Positions 53,827 to 64,000 of a DNA stretch of 64,000 bases are shown piece after piece. The stretch's first letter is position 1. Each line of letters begins with the position of its first letter. The notes under the pieces are model-generated. The model was not told the DNA's origin. It saw only the letters and a program-made list of their open reading frames with translations, and did no database searches. This DNA is from Massilia atriviolacea (GTDB taxonomy: Bacteria; Pseudomonadota; Gammaproteobacteria; Burkholderiales; Burkholderiaceae_D), in contig NZ_RXLQ01000013.1 in the NCBI RefSeq assembly GCF_003953935.1, positions 62,001 to 126,000 on the forward strand, written 5' to 3'. The translations under genes were made by a program, and so were the position numbers.

Positions 53827-53855
53827 AGTCTAAGTTGTATATACAACCAAGTCAA
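53827..53855 (-). promoter_or_regulatory. hut promoter with embedded HutC operator
   Basis: On the minus strand TTGACT (53855-53850) and TAGACT (53832-53827) are 17 bp apart, and the spacer contains the perfect 14-bp palindrome GTTGTATATACAAC (53834-53847). It closely resembles the known HutC site CTTGTATGTACAAG of pseudomonads. Binding there would block RNA polymerase directly. Confidence 0.85.
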
Positions 53856-53879
53856 ATCATTTGTGCACCCCCTCCCCGC

Positions 53880-55553
53880 CTACTCCTTTTTGAAGACCTG
53901 GCGCCCGCCGACCCAGGTTTGCAGCACGCCGACCTTGTGGATGTCGGCCGCCGGCATGCTGAACAGGTCCTGGTCGATCACGATGAAATCGGCCCATTTG
54001 CCTTTTTCCAGCGAGCCGGTGGATTTTTCCCGGTGGCCGGCCCAGGCCGCGTCGAGGGTGAAGCAGCGCAGCGCTTCCTTGAGCGTCATGGCCTCGTTGG
54101 CGTACCAGCCGGCGGCCGGCCTGCCCGCCGCATCCTGGCGCGTGACGGCCGCGTGGATGCCGAAGAAGGGGTTGGACGACTCCACCGGGAAGTCCGATCC
54201 GCAGGCGATGCGCGAGCCCTGCTTGAGAAAGGTGCGCCAGGCGTAGGCGCCCTTGATGCGCTGCGGGCCGACGCGCTGTTCGGCCATGTTCATGTCGGAC
54301 GTGGCGTGGGTCGGCTGCATCGACGGCACGATGCCGATGGTCTTGAAGCGCGCGATGTCGGCCGGGGCCACGACCTGCGCGTGCTCGATGCGGTGGCGCA
54401 GGGACGCACTGTTGTGGCGCGGGATCAGTTGCTGGTAGCCGTCCAGGATCTGGCGGTTGCCGGCGTCGCCGATGGCGTGCACGTTGACCTGGTAGCCGCG
54501 CTTCATCGCCTTGTCCATCATGGCGACGATGTCGGCGTCCTTGCGGAACAGCAGGCCGTGCGACGCCGGTTCGTCGCTGTAGGGCGCGATCAGGGCGGCG
54601 CCGCGGCTGCCCAGGGCGCCGTCCGAATACAGCTTGACCGCGCGCAGGGCATACAGCTCGCCGGCGTAGGTTTTCAGCGGGCCCCTGGCCGCGAGCTGGT
54701 CGAAGTCGGCGCCGACGTCGCCGATCATGCCGTAGATGCGCGCGGTCAGTTTGCCCTGGTCGGCGTAGCTGCGGTAGAGGGCGTCCTGGCCGACGCTCAC
54801 GCCGGCGTCGTGCACGCTGGTCAGGCCCATCTGCGCGATCTGGCCGAGGGCGCGATCGAGGACGACTTTGGCCTGGGCTTCGGATTGCTTGGGCAGCACC
54901 TTGGCGACCAGGTCCTGGGCGGCGTCGATCAGGACCCCGGTGGCGTTGCCGTCGGCGTCGCGCACGATCTTGCCGCCGGCGGGATCGGGGGTGTCCTTGC
55001 CGATGCCCGCCAGTTGCAGCGCGCGCGTGTTGGCCCAGCCGGCGTGGCCGTCGACGCGTTCGAGCCAGATGGGGCGGTCGGCGACGGCGCCATCGAGTTC
55101 GGCGGCGGTGGGGAAGCGGCCCAGCTTCCAGATCTCCTGGTTCCAGCCGCGTCCGCGCAGCCAGGCGTGCGAGGGATTGGCGCGGGCGTAGTCGGCGGCG
55201 GCCTTGAGGGCATCGGCCAGGGTGGCGCTGCCGGCCAGGTCGAGCTGGGTGAGCATCTCGCCGAGGCCGAACACGTGGCCGTGGGCGTCGATCAGGCCGG
55301 GCAGGACGGTTTTGCCTTGCAGGTCGATGTGGCGCGCCTTGGGCGCCCTGGCGCGGGTCTGGGCGGCGCTGCCGACGGCCAGGATGCGGCCCTTGTCGTC
55401 GAACGCCAGGGACGTGAAGCGCAGCAGCTCGTTGCGGCTGTCGAGGGTATAGCCGTTGGCGTTATCGAGGACGGTGTCCGCCTGCGCCGGCGCGAGCGGC
55501 CCGAGGGCGGCGAGGATGGCGAGGCAGCACTGCAGAGGGATCGGACGCATCAT
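53880..55553 (-). CDS. Exported amidohydrolase (YtcJ-like)
   Basis: 557 residues with a signal peptide (MMRPIPLQCCLAILAALGPLAPAQA), so probably periplasmic. YtcJ-type amidohydrolase: metal motif LPGLIDAHGHVFGLGEML, RGRGWNQEIWKLGRFPTAAELD, LERVDGHAGWANTRAL, HAIGDAGNRQILDGY, RHRIEHAQVV and the final Asp in ACGSDFPVESSNPFFGIHAAVTR. Substrate unknown; these enzymes cleave amides or cyclic ureas. It ends 120 bases before the hutU start on the same strand, but the hut promoter lies between, so a link to histidine use is uncertain. Confidence 0.9.
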   Translation of the reverse strand: MMRPIPLQCCLAILAALGPLAPAQADTVLDNANGYTLDSRNELLRFTSLAFDDKGRILAVGSAAQTRARAPKARHIDLQGKTVLPGLIDAHGHVFGLGEMLTQLDLAGSATLADALKAAADYARANPSHAWLRGRGWNQEIWKLGRFPTAAELDGAVADRPIWLERVDGHAGWANTRALQLAGIGKDTPDPAGGKIVRDADGNATGVLIDAAQDLVAKVLPKQSEAQAKVVLDRALGQIAQMGLTSVHDAGVSVGQDALYRSYADQGKLTARIYGMIGDVGADFDQLAARGPLKTYAGELYALRAVKLYSDGALGSRGAALIAPYSDEPASHGLLFRKDADIVAMMDKAMKRGYQVNVHAIGDAGNRQILDGYQQLIPRHNSASLRHRIEHAQVVAPADIARFKTIGIVPSMQPTHATSDMNMAEQRVGPQRIKGAYAWRTFLKQGSRIACGSDFPVESSNPFFGIHAAVTRQDAAGRPAAGWYANEAMTLKEALRCFTLDAAWAGHREKSTGSLEKGKWADFIVIDQDLFSMPAADIHKVGVLQTWVGGRQVFKKE

Positions 55554-55631
55554 GTCTCCATTCGGTGGGCAAGACCAAAGTGTAGCGCGCTTTGCTTTGT
55601 CGTCAACGTGTTGCTACACCGCTGCTACACC

Positions 55632-56605
55632 GGGGTCAGAGCTTTAACTTGCAATTAAATTCTCAATCGCATGATGTCGAGGCCATCGGGGTCAGAGCTT
55701 TCATTAGCAATAAAACCGCCTGCGGTTGATGCAAGGCCATGATCAAACCGCCTCAAGGGATACGCTGGTGCAGCTTAGTTATGTCCAACTATTTTCGAGA
55801 GTAACTTATGCCTCGCCGCCCCCGCCTGACCGTCCCGAACGTTCCACTTCACATCATTCAACGAGGAAATAACCGCTTGCCGTGCTTTTTTTCTGAAGCA
55901 GATTATCTGGTGTATCTCGACATGCTCCGGCGCTCCGCTCAACAGGCAGGATGCCGTGTGCATGCATATGTACTGATGACCAACCACGTGCATTTACTGC
56001 TCACTCCGCAGTCCTGCTCATCGCCTGCGATCATGATGAAAGCACTGGGAGAACGTTATGTTCCGTATATCAACCGGCGCCGCAACCGCACCGGTACCTT
56101 ATGGGAGGGACGATATCGCTCCTGCCTGGTGCAGGACGCGGAATACCTGTTTGTATGCCAACGCTACATCGAACTGAACCCTGTGAGGGCAAGCATGGTG
56201 ACTCATCCACTCGACTACCGGTGGTCGAGCTATCAAGCCAACGCCTACGGCGAGAAAAGCAATATTGTCGAACCTCACTCCCTCTACATGGCGCTCGGGA
56301 CCGAGCGGTTCGAACGCGAACGCAGGTATCGTGCACTGTTCGAAAATGAAATGCCCTGGGGAATGGTCGAGCAAGTACGCAAGGCAACGCATCGGAACGC
56401 GGTTTTCGGAAGCGAAGACTTCATTGAACGGATGGCAATTGCCAGTGACAACGACGTCATGCCACGGCGCAGGGGACGGTGTCGAGACTGAACCATCGAC
56501 AATGATTTCATTTAAAAGCTCTGACCCCGGTTGTAGGAATTCTGACCGTCGTCGTCAGGCTAAGATGGCTCACCGGCAACAATTTCAAATTAAAGCTCTG
56601 ACCCT
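55632..56605. mobile_element. RAYT transposase unit with flanking inverted repeats
   Basis: The left side has GGGGTCAGAGCTTT at 55632-55645 and again at 55688-55701; the right side has the complement AAAGCTCTGACCCC at 56515-56528 and AAAGCTCTGACCCT at 56592-56605. These inverted copies frame the RAYT gene at 55808. The arrangement matches a REP-associated transposase with its cognate repeats. Confidence 0.8.
55808..56491 (+). CDS. REP-associated tyrosine transposase (Y1, IS200/IS605-like)
   Basis: 227 residues. MPRRPRLTVPNVPLHIIQRGNN is the RAYT start, TNHVHLLLTP holds the HUH metal pair, and CQRYIELNPVRASM with Tyr gives the catalytic tyrosine region; YRWSSYQANAYG follows. It acts on single-stranded DNA at REP hairpins. 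The adjoining repeats frame the gene. It separates the hut operon from hutC. Confidence 0.9.
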   Translation: MPRRPRLTVPNVPLHIIQRGNNRLPCFFSEADYLVYLDMLRRSAQQAGCRVHAYVLMTNHVHLLLTPQSCSSPAIMMKALGERYVPYINRRRNRTGTLWEGRYRSCLVQDAEYLFVCQRYIELNPVRASMVTHPLDYRWSSYQANAYGEKSNIVEPHSLYMALGTERFERERRYRALFENEMPWGMVEQVRKATHRNAVFGSEDFIERMAIASDNDVMPRRRGRCRD

Positions 56606-56615
56606 GGTTGTAGGA

Positions 56616-57311
56616 CTATTCGGCGTCGTGGAAGATGATGCCGAGGGTGTGGCGTTGTCCGGCGTGCAGGCGGCTGACGCCGTGGCGCATCGTGACGCGG
56701 TAGGCGCCGCGCGTGCCGTTGACCGGCCGCTGGTTCACCGGAAAGATCACGGCGTCGCCCTGCCCCAGCCCCACCACCTCGACCCGCGATTGCATGCGCG
56801 GCCGCTGTTCGGTCAGGACGAATTCGCCGCCGCTGAAATCGTCCTGCGGCCGCGATAGCAGCACCGCGACCTGCAAGGGAAACACGTGTTCGCCATACAG
56901 GTCCTGGTGCAGGCAGTTGTAGTCGCCCGCGCGGTAGCGCAGGATCAAGGGCGTGGGCCGCTCCTGCCCTGCCGCGTGGCAGCGCGCCAAAAATTCCGCG
57001 TGCGACGCCGGAAAGCGGGTGGCGATCCGCATCGCCTCGTGCCAGCGGTTGGCGATGCGCGCCAGCGGCCCGTACAGCCCTGCGCGCAGCGCAGCGAGGC
57101 CCTCGGGCAGCGGATACGCAAAGTAGCGGTATTCGCCGCGCCCGAAACCGTGCCGCTCCATCACGACCCGGCTGCGGTAGCGCGCCTCGTCGTCGTAGGC
57201 GCCGGCGTAGGCGCGGCAGGTCGCGCCGTCCAGCAAGCCCTTGACCACGGCGCAGCCGTGCGCGTCGAGATCGGCGCCGGCCAGCTCCCAGTCGACCGAC
57301 CCGGCGCTCAT
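56616..57311 (-). CDS. 2OG-Fe(II) oxygenase
   Basis: 231 residues with a double-stranded beta-helix. Iron ligands are seen in HQDLYGEHVFPLQVAVLLS (HxD) and VTMRHGVSRLHAG (His), with Arg in QRHTLGIIFHDAE for 2-oxoglutarate. FSGGEFVLTEQRPR and GDAVIFPVNQRPVNGTRG are typical of the prolyl-hydroxylase-like group that often lies next to ada in proteobacteria. Overlaps ada by four bases, so it probably takes part in alkylation repair or stress. Confidence 0.88.
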   Translation of the reverse strand: MSAGSVDWELAGADLDAHGCAVVKGLLDGATCRAYAGAYDDEARYRSRVVMERHGFGRGEYRYFAYPLPEGLAALRAGLYGPLARIANRWHEAMRIATRFPASHAEFLARCHAAGQERPTPLILRYRAGDYNCLHQDLYGEHVFPLQVAVLLSRPQDDFSGGEFVLTEQRPRMQSRVEVVGLGQGDAVIFPVNQRPVNGTRGAYRVTMRHGVSRLHAGQRHTLGIIFHDAE

Positions 57312-58498
57312 GCCCCGCCCTCGCTCTCGCGGTCGAGCAGGATGCGCTTGCGCTCGACGCCCCAGCGGTAGCCGGACAGCGCGCCGTCGGTGCGCACCAC
57401 GCGGTGGCAGGGAATGGCGACCGCCACCGGGTTGGCGGCGCAGGCCCCGGCAATCGCGCGCGCCCCCGCCGGCATGCCGATGCGCGCCGCCAGTTCGGCG
57501 TAGCTGACCGTCTGCCCCGCCGGAATCTCGCGCAAGGCTTGCCAGACGCGCTGCTGGAAGGCGGTGCCGCGCACGTCGAGCGGCAGGTCGAGTCCGACAT
57601 TCGGCGCTTCGACCAGGCCGACCACGCGCGCCACCGTTTCTTCATAAGCGGCATCGGCGCCGCGCAGCTCGGCCGCGGGAAAACGGTCCTGCAGGTCGCG
57701 CGCCAGCGCATCCGGATCGTCGCCGATCAGGATGGCGCAGATGCCTTTCTCGGTCGATGCCACCAGAATCGCACCGAGCGAGCAGGCGCCGATGGCGAAG
57801 CGGATCACGGCGCCGCTGCCGCCGGCGCGCCAGGCGGTCGGGGTCATGCCCAGCCGCGCGGGGGCATTCGCATAAAAACGCCCGCTCGAGTTGTAGCCGG
57901 CCGCGTAAATGGCTTCGGTCACGCTGCCGGCCGTGGCCAGGCCGGCGTCGACCTTGCCGGCGCGGCGCGCGGCGGCATACGCCTTGGGGGTGATGCCGGT
58001 GTGCTGCTTGAAGATGCGGTGAAAGTGAAAACGGCTCATGCCGCAGGCCGTGGCCAGGCTGTCGAGGTCCGGCTCGGCCTCGCTGGCGTCGATCAGGCGG
58101 CAGGCTTGCGCGACCACCCGCGCGTGGCGCTCGGCCAGCGGCGGCTGGTCGGGCTTGCAGCGCAGGCAGGGACGAAAGCCGGCCCGCTCGGCATCGGCGC
58201 CGCTGGCGTGGAAGGCGACGTTGGCGCGCAGCGCCGCGCGCGCGCCGCACGAGGGCCGGCAGTACACGCCGGTGGTGCGCACCGAATAGTAAAAGCGGCC
58301 GTCGGCGCCGCCGTCGCGCCGCTGCACGGCGGCCCAGCGCGCCTCGTCGCTGCCGAAAGGGTCGATTCCGGCGCCGATCGCCGTGCCGCTGGCGACGTCG
58401 CTGGCGACGTCGCTTGTGAGGTCGCTGGTGACGTCGCTGGTGAGGTCGCTTGTGACGTCGCTTGTATTGACGCTGGTTCTCTCGATTGCTCTGTTCAT
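57308..58498 (-). CDS. ada: Bifunctional Ada: AraC-type activator/O6-methylguanine-DNA methyltransferase
   Basis: 396 residues from ATG 58498. An unusual N-terminal extension of about 44 residues with (T/A)SD(V/L) repeats precedes the zinc/Cys methyl-acceptor domain (YSVRTTGVYCRPSCGAR and FRPCLRCKPDQPP), an AraC helix-turn-helix pair (LATACGMSRFHFHRIFKQHTG and TEAIYAAGYNSSGRFY) and the C-terminal methyltransferase with NPVAVAIPCHRVV (acceptor Cys). Methylation of the N-terminal Cys turns Ada into an activator of the adaptive response. The extension is due to a 12-bp repeat; whether translation begins at 58498 or later is unclear. Confidence 0.92.
   Translation of the reverse strand: MNRAIERTSVNTSDVTSDLTSDVTSDLTSDVASDVASGTAIGAGIDPFGSDEARWAAVQRRDGGADGRFYYSVRTTGVYCRPSCGARAALRANVAFHASGADAERAGFRPCLRCKPDQPPLAERHARVVAQACRLIDASEAEPDLDSLATACGMSRFHFHRIFKQHTGITPKAYAAARRAGKVDAGLATAGSVTEAIYAAGYNSSGRFYANAPARLGMTPTAWRAGGSGAVIRFAIGACSLGAILVASTEKGICAILIGDDPDALARDLQDRFPAAELRGADAAYEETVARVVGLVEAPNVGLDLPLDVRGTAFQQRVWQALREIPAGQTVSYAELAARIGMPAGARAIAGACAANPVAVAIPCHRVVRTDGALSGYRWGVERKRILLDRESEGGA
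58394..58465. repeat. 12-bp tandem repeat at the ada 5' end (six units)
   Basis: Six units of 12 bp, GACGTCGCTGGC and variants, encode TSDV/TSDL/ASDV on the minus strand. The unit is a multiple of three, so slippage changes length but not frame. Confidence 0.9.
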
Positions 58499-58636
58499 TG
58501 CCCTGCTCCCGATCCTGTTCGCATGCCCCCATACTGGGCCACGCGGCGCCGGCAGGCTTCCCGTCGCTTGCTTTTGAATCCGGGCGCGCCGCCCCGGTGC
58601 TAAAATCGGGTTTTGAGCCGGCTTTCGGAGAGTAGT

Positions 58637-59356
58637 TTGGAACAGCAGATTGCGCAAGACACGACGCCGATTTTCCAGCGCATCAAGGATTATCTGCTGG
58701 GCGAGATCGCCGCCGGCCGCTGGAAGGAGGGCGATGTGGTGCCGTCCGAACAGGCCCTGGTGCGCCAGTTCGGGGTCTCGCGCATGACCGTCAACCGCGC
58801 CGTGCGCGAACTGACCGCCGAGCAGGTGCTGACGCGCCGCCAGGGCTCGGGCACCTTCGTCGCGCCGCAGAAATACCAGGCTACCCTGGTCGAAATCCGC
58901 AGCATCGCCGATGAAATCCGCGCGCGCGGCCACGCCCACCGCAGCAGCCTGCACCTGCTGGAAAAGGGCCGCGCGAGCGAACTGCTGGCGCGCCAGTTCG
59001 AACTGGCGCCGGGCCAGCCGCTGTTTCATTCGGTGATCGTGCACTTCGAGAACGAGGTGCCGATCCAGGTCGAGGACCGCTGGGTCAATCCGGCCTGCGC
59101 GCCGGCTTACCTGGCCCAGGATTTTTCGGCCATGACGCCCAACGAGCACCTGATGCAGGCCGCGCCCCTGCAAGGCGCCAGCTACAGCATCGAGGCCCTG
59201 CCCGCCCCGCGCGAGATCGCCGCCATGCTGGCGGTGGCGCCGCGCCAGTGCTGCCTGGTGCTCAAGCGCCAGACCCGCGCCCTGGGACAGGTTGCCTCGG
59301 TGGTGACAATGTGGCATCCCGGCCAGTTATATCAGTTCACCGGCAAACTTGGCTGA
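58637..59356 (+). CDS. hutC: Histidine utilisation repressor HutC (GntR/UTRA)
   Basis: 239 residues with a GntR winged helix (PIFQRIKDYLLGEIAAGRWKEGDVVPSEQALVRQFGVSRMTVNRAVREL, of which SRMTVNRAVREL is the recognition helix) and a UTRA ligand domain (HFENEVPIQVEDRWVNP, PRQCCLVLKRQTRALG) that senses urocanate. TTG 58637 has GGAG upstream and was chosen; TTG 58613 is an alternative. It matches HutC, and its likely target is the palindrome at 53834, some 4.8 kb away. Confidence 0.93.
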   Translation: MEQQIAQDTTPIFQRIKDYLLGEIAAGRWKEGDVVPSEQALVRQFGVSRMTVNRAVRELTAEQVLTRRQGSGTFVAPQKYQATLVEIRSIADEIRARGHAHRSSLHLLEKGRASELLARQFELAPGQPLFHSVIVHFENEVPIQVEDRWVNPACAPAYLAQDFSAMTPNEHLMQAAPLQGASYSIEALPAPREIAAMLAVAPRQCCLVLKRQTRALGQVASVVTMWHPGQLYQFTGKLG

Positions 59357-59494
59357 ATCGCCACAAGCGCGCCCACGCAGCAGAAATACGACACTTTTAT
59401 CCGCACGATACGCGAAGATTCCTGTTGGTAAATTCTCTCCGCCAAAAAATGGCTACTATGGAGCTTCGCCCACATCTCTCCAGATGGCCCCGCC

Positions 59495-63349
<3,855 letters not shown>

Positions 63350-63468
63350 AAAATACGCGCGCACGGCTGCCGTTCGGGGGCGACTTCCCTGATAATAGCG
63401 GCGCACACGCCGCAAAATGCCCTGCGGCGCGATGCCCATAACGAGAATAACAGCCGCTAAAGACAACC

Positions 63469-63951
63469 ATGGACGAGCTTGCCAAACAGGCCCCGCCGCC
63501 ACGCATCCGCGTGCTGCTGCTGGACGACGATCATTTCATGCTGGAATTGCTGACCGATATGCTGGCCGATCTCGGCGGCGCCACGGACGGCGCCCCCGCC
63601 TTCGAGGTGCGCACCGAGTCCGACGCGCGGCGCGCCCTGGCCGGGCTGGCGGCCGAGGCGCCGGCGCTGCTGATCTGCGACCTGTCGATGCCGGACATGG
63701 ATGGCATCGAGTTCATGCAGGCAGCCGCCGCGGCCGGTTTCGGCGGCGGCGTGATGCTGCTCTCGGGCATGGACAGCGGGGTGCGCAAGGCGGCCGAACG
63801 GCTGGCGCGGGCGCATGGCCTGAACGTGCTGGGCGCCTTCAAGAAGCCGATCAGCCCGCGCGAACTGCAGGCCGCGCTGGCCCCGCTGCTGGCCCCGGAC
63901 GGACCCGGGCACGAGAATTTGTACAATCTCTCTCCCCTTTCGGGAAAATAG
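63469..63951 (+). CDS. Single-domain response regulator
   Basis: 160 residues: a receiver domain with acidic pair in RVLLLDDDHFMLELLTDML, phospho-acceptor Asp in ALLICDLSMPDMDGIEFM and Lys in GAFKKPISPRELQAAL. No DNA-binding or enzymatic output domain before the stop. It probably takes a phosphate from the kinase at 59495 and signals to another protein. About 50 bases after its stop lie before the window end and hold no gene. Confidence 0.9.
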   Translation: MDELAKQAPPPRIRVLLLDDDHFMLELLTDMLADLGGATDGAPAFEVRTESDARRALAGLAAEAPALLICDLSMPDMDGIEFMQAAAAAGFGGGVMLLSGMDSGVRKAAERLARAHGLNVLGAFKKPISPRELQAALAPLLAPDGPGHENLYNLSPLSGK

Positions 63952-64000
63952 GTTATTATTTCGGCTAAATCCCCGCCTGACACCCTCTGCCGCCCTTCCC

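Noticed and set aside
58383-58577. Small plus-strand hydrophobic frame over the ada repeat
   Set aside because: Its Leu/Thr/Ser repeats come from reading the 12-bp repeat in another frame; no ribosome site.

Overview
The window is GC-rich, densely coded chromosomal DNA of a betaproteobacterium. Gene content fits an Oxalobacteraceae soil bacterium of the Massilia/Duganella/Telluria kind: a phenylacetate regulon with PaaX, a five-step Hut pathway with HutF, a caa3-type oxidase, many DNA-repair genes and REP-type repeats with a RAYT transposase. This placement is inferred from gene content, not from a database search. No rRNA, tRNA, CRISPR array, prophage or plasmid functions were seen.

Layout. 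1-1642: start of paaA and the divergent repressor paaX. 1736-9067: two paralogous Tat-exported TRAP-type binding proteins (1736 and 6438), an M14 carboxypeptidase, ompW behind two FNR-type boxes, a redox protein and pmbA. 9160-12787: darP, mog, an esterase and small genes. 12788-15129: an accessory pocket with an unrecognised two-gene module (13476, 14281), a carboxymuconolactone decarboxylase-like gene and, upstream, a decayed copy of the ends of two of these genes. 15261-18211: class III aminotransferase and a CVNH-cytochrome c fusion protein. 18429-24433: FAH-family hydrolase and a compact caa3-type cytochrome oxidase locus. 24486-36678: sorbosone-dehydrogenase-like lipoprotein, MFS transporter with a KamA-like radical SAM enzyme, Cache protein with a chemoreceptor, AAG glycosylase, HDOD protein, TPR lipoprotein, isochorismatase-like hydrolase and PhoD.

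36675-41998 (minus strand) is the most interesting region. It looks like an uncharacterised RiPP (graspetide-like) pathway: two 58-residue precursor peptides with the same leader and two invariant cysteines, each followed by an intrinsic terminator, then an MvdD-like ATP-grasp ligase, a Clp-fold serine protease, a MauE-like membrane protein, a MauD-like thioredoxin and an ABC exporter. The enzyme genes overlap by 1-4 bases. A promoter with a 17-bp spacer lies upstream of the first precursor. The inferred order of events is macrocycle formation by the ATP-grasp ligase, disulfide formation through MauD/MauE, leader removal by the Clp-like protease and export.

42097-44699: hypoxanthine-DNA glycosylase, Mpo1-like protein, EamA transporter and GNAT. 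44919-53759: the histidine operon hutU-H-G-F-D-I followed by a binding-protein/permease fusion, with a palindromic HutC-type operator lodged in the hutU promoter. hutC itself lies at 58637, separated by an amidohydrolase, a RAYT transposase with flanking inverted repeats, a 2OG oxygenase and ada. The window closes with a THI5-like hybrid sensor kinase and a response regulator.
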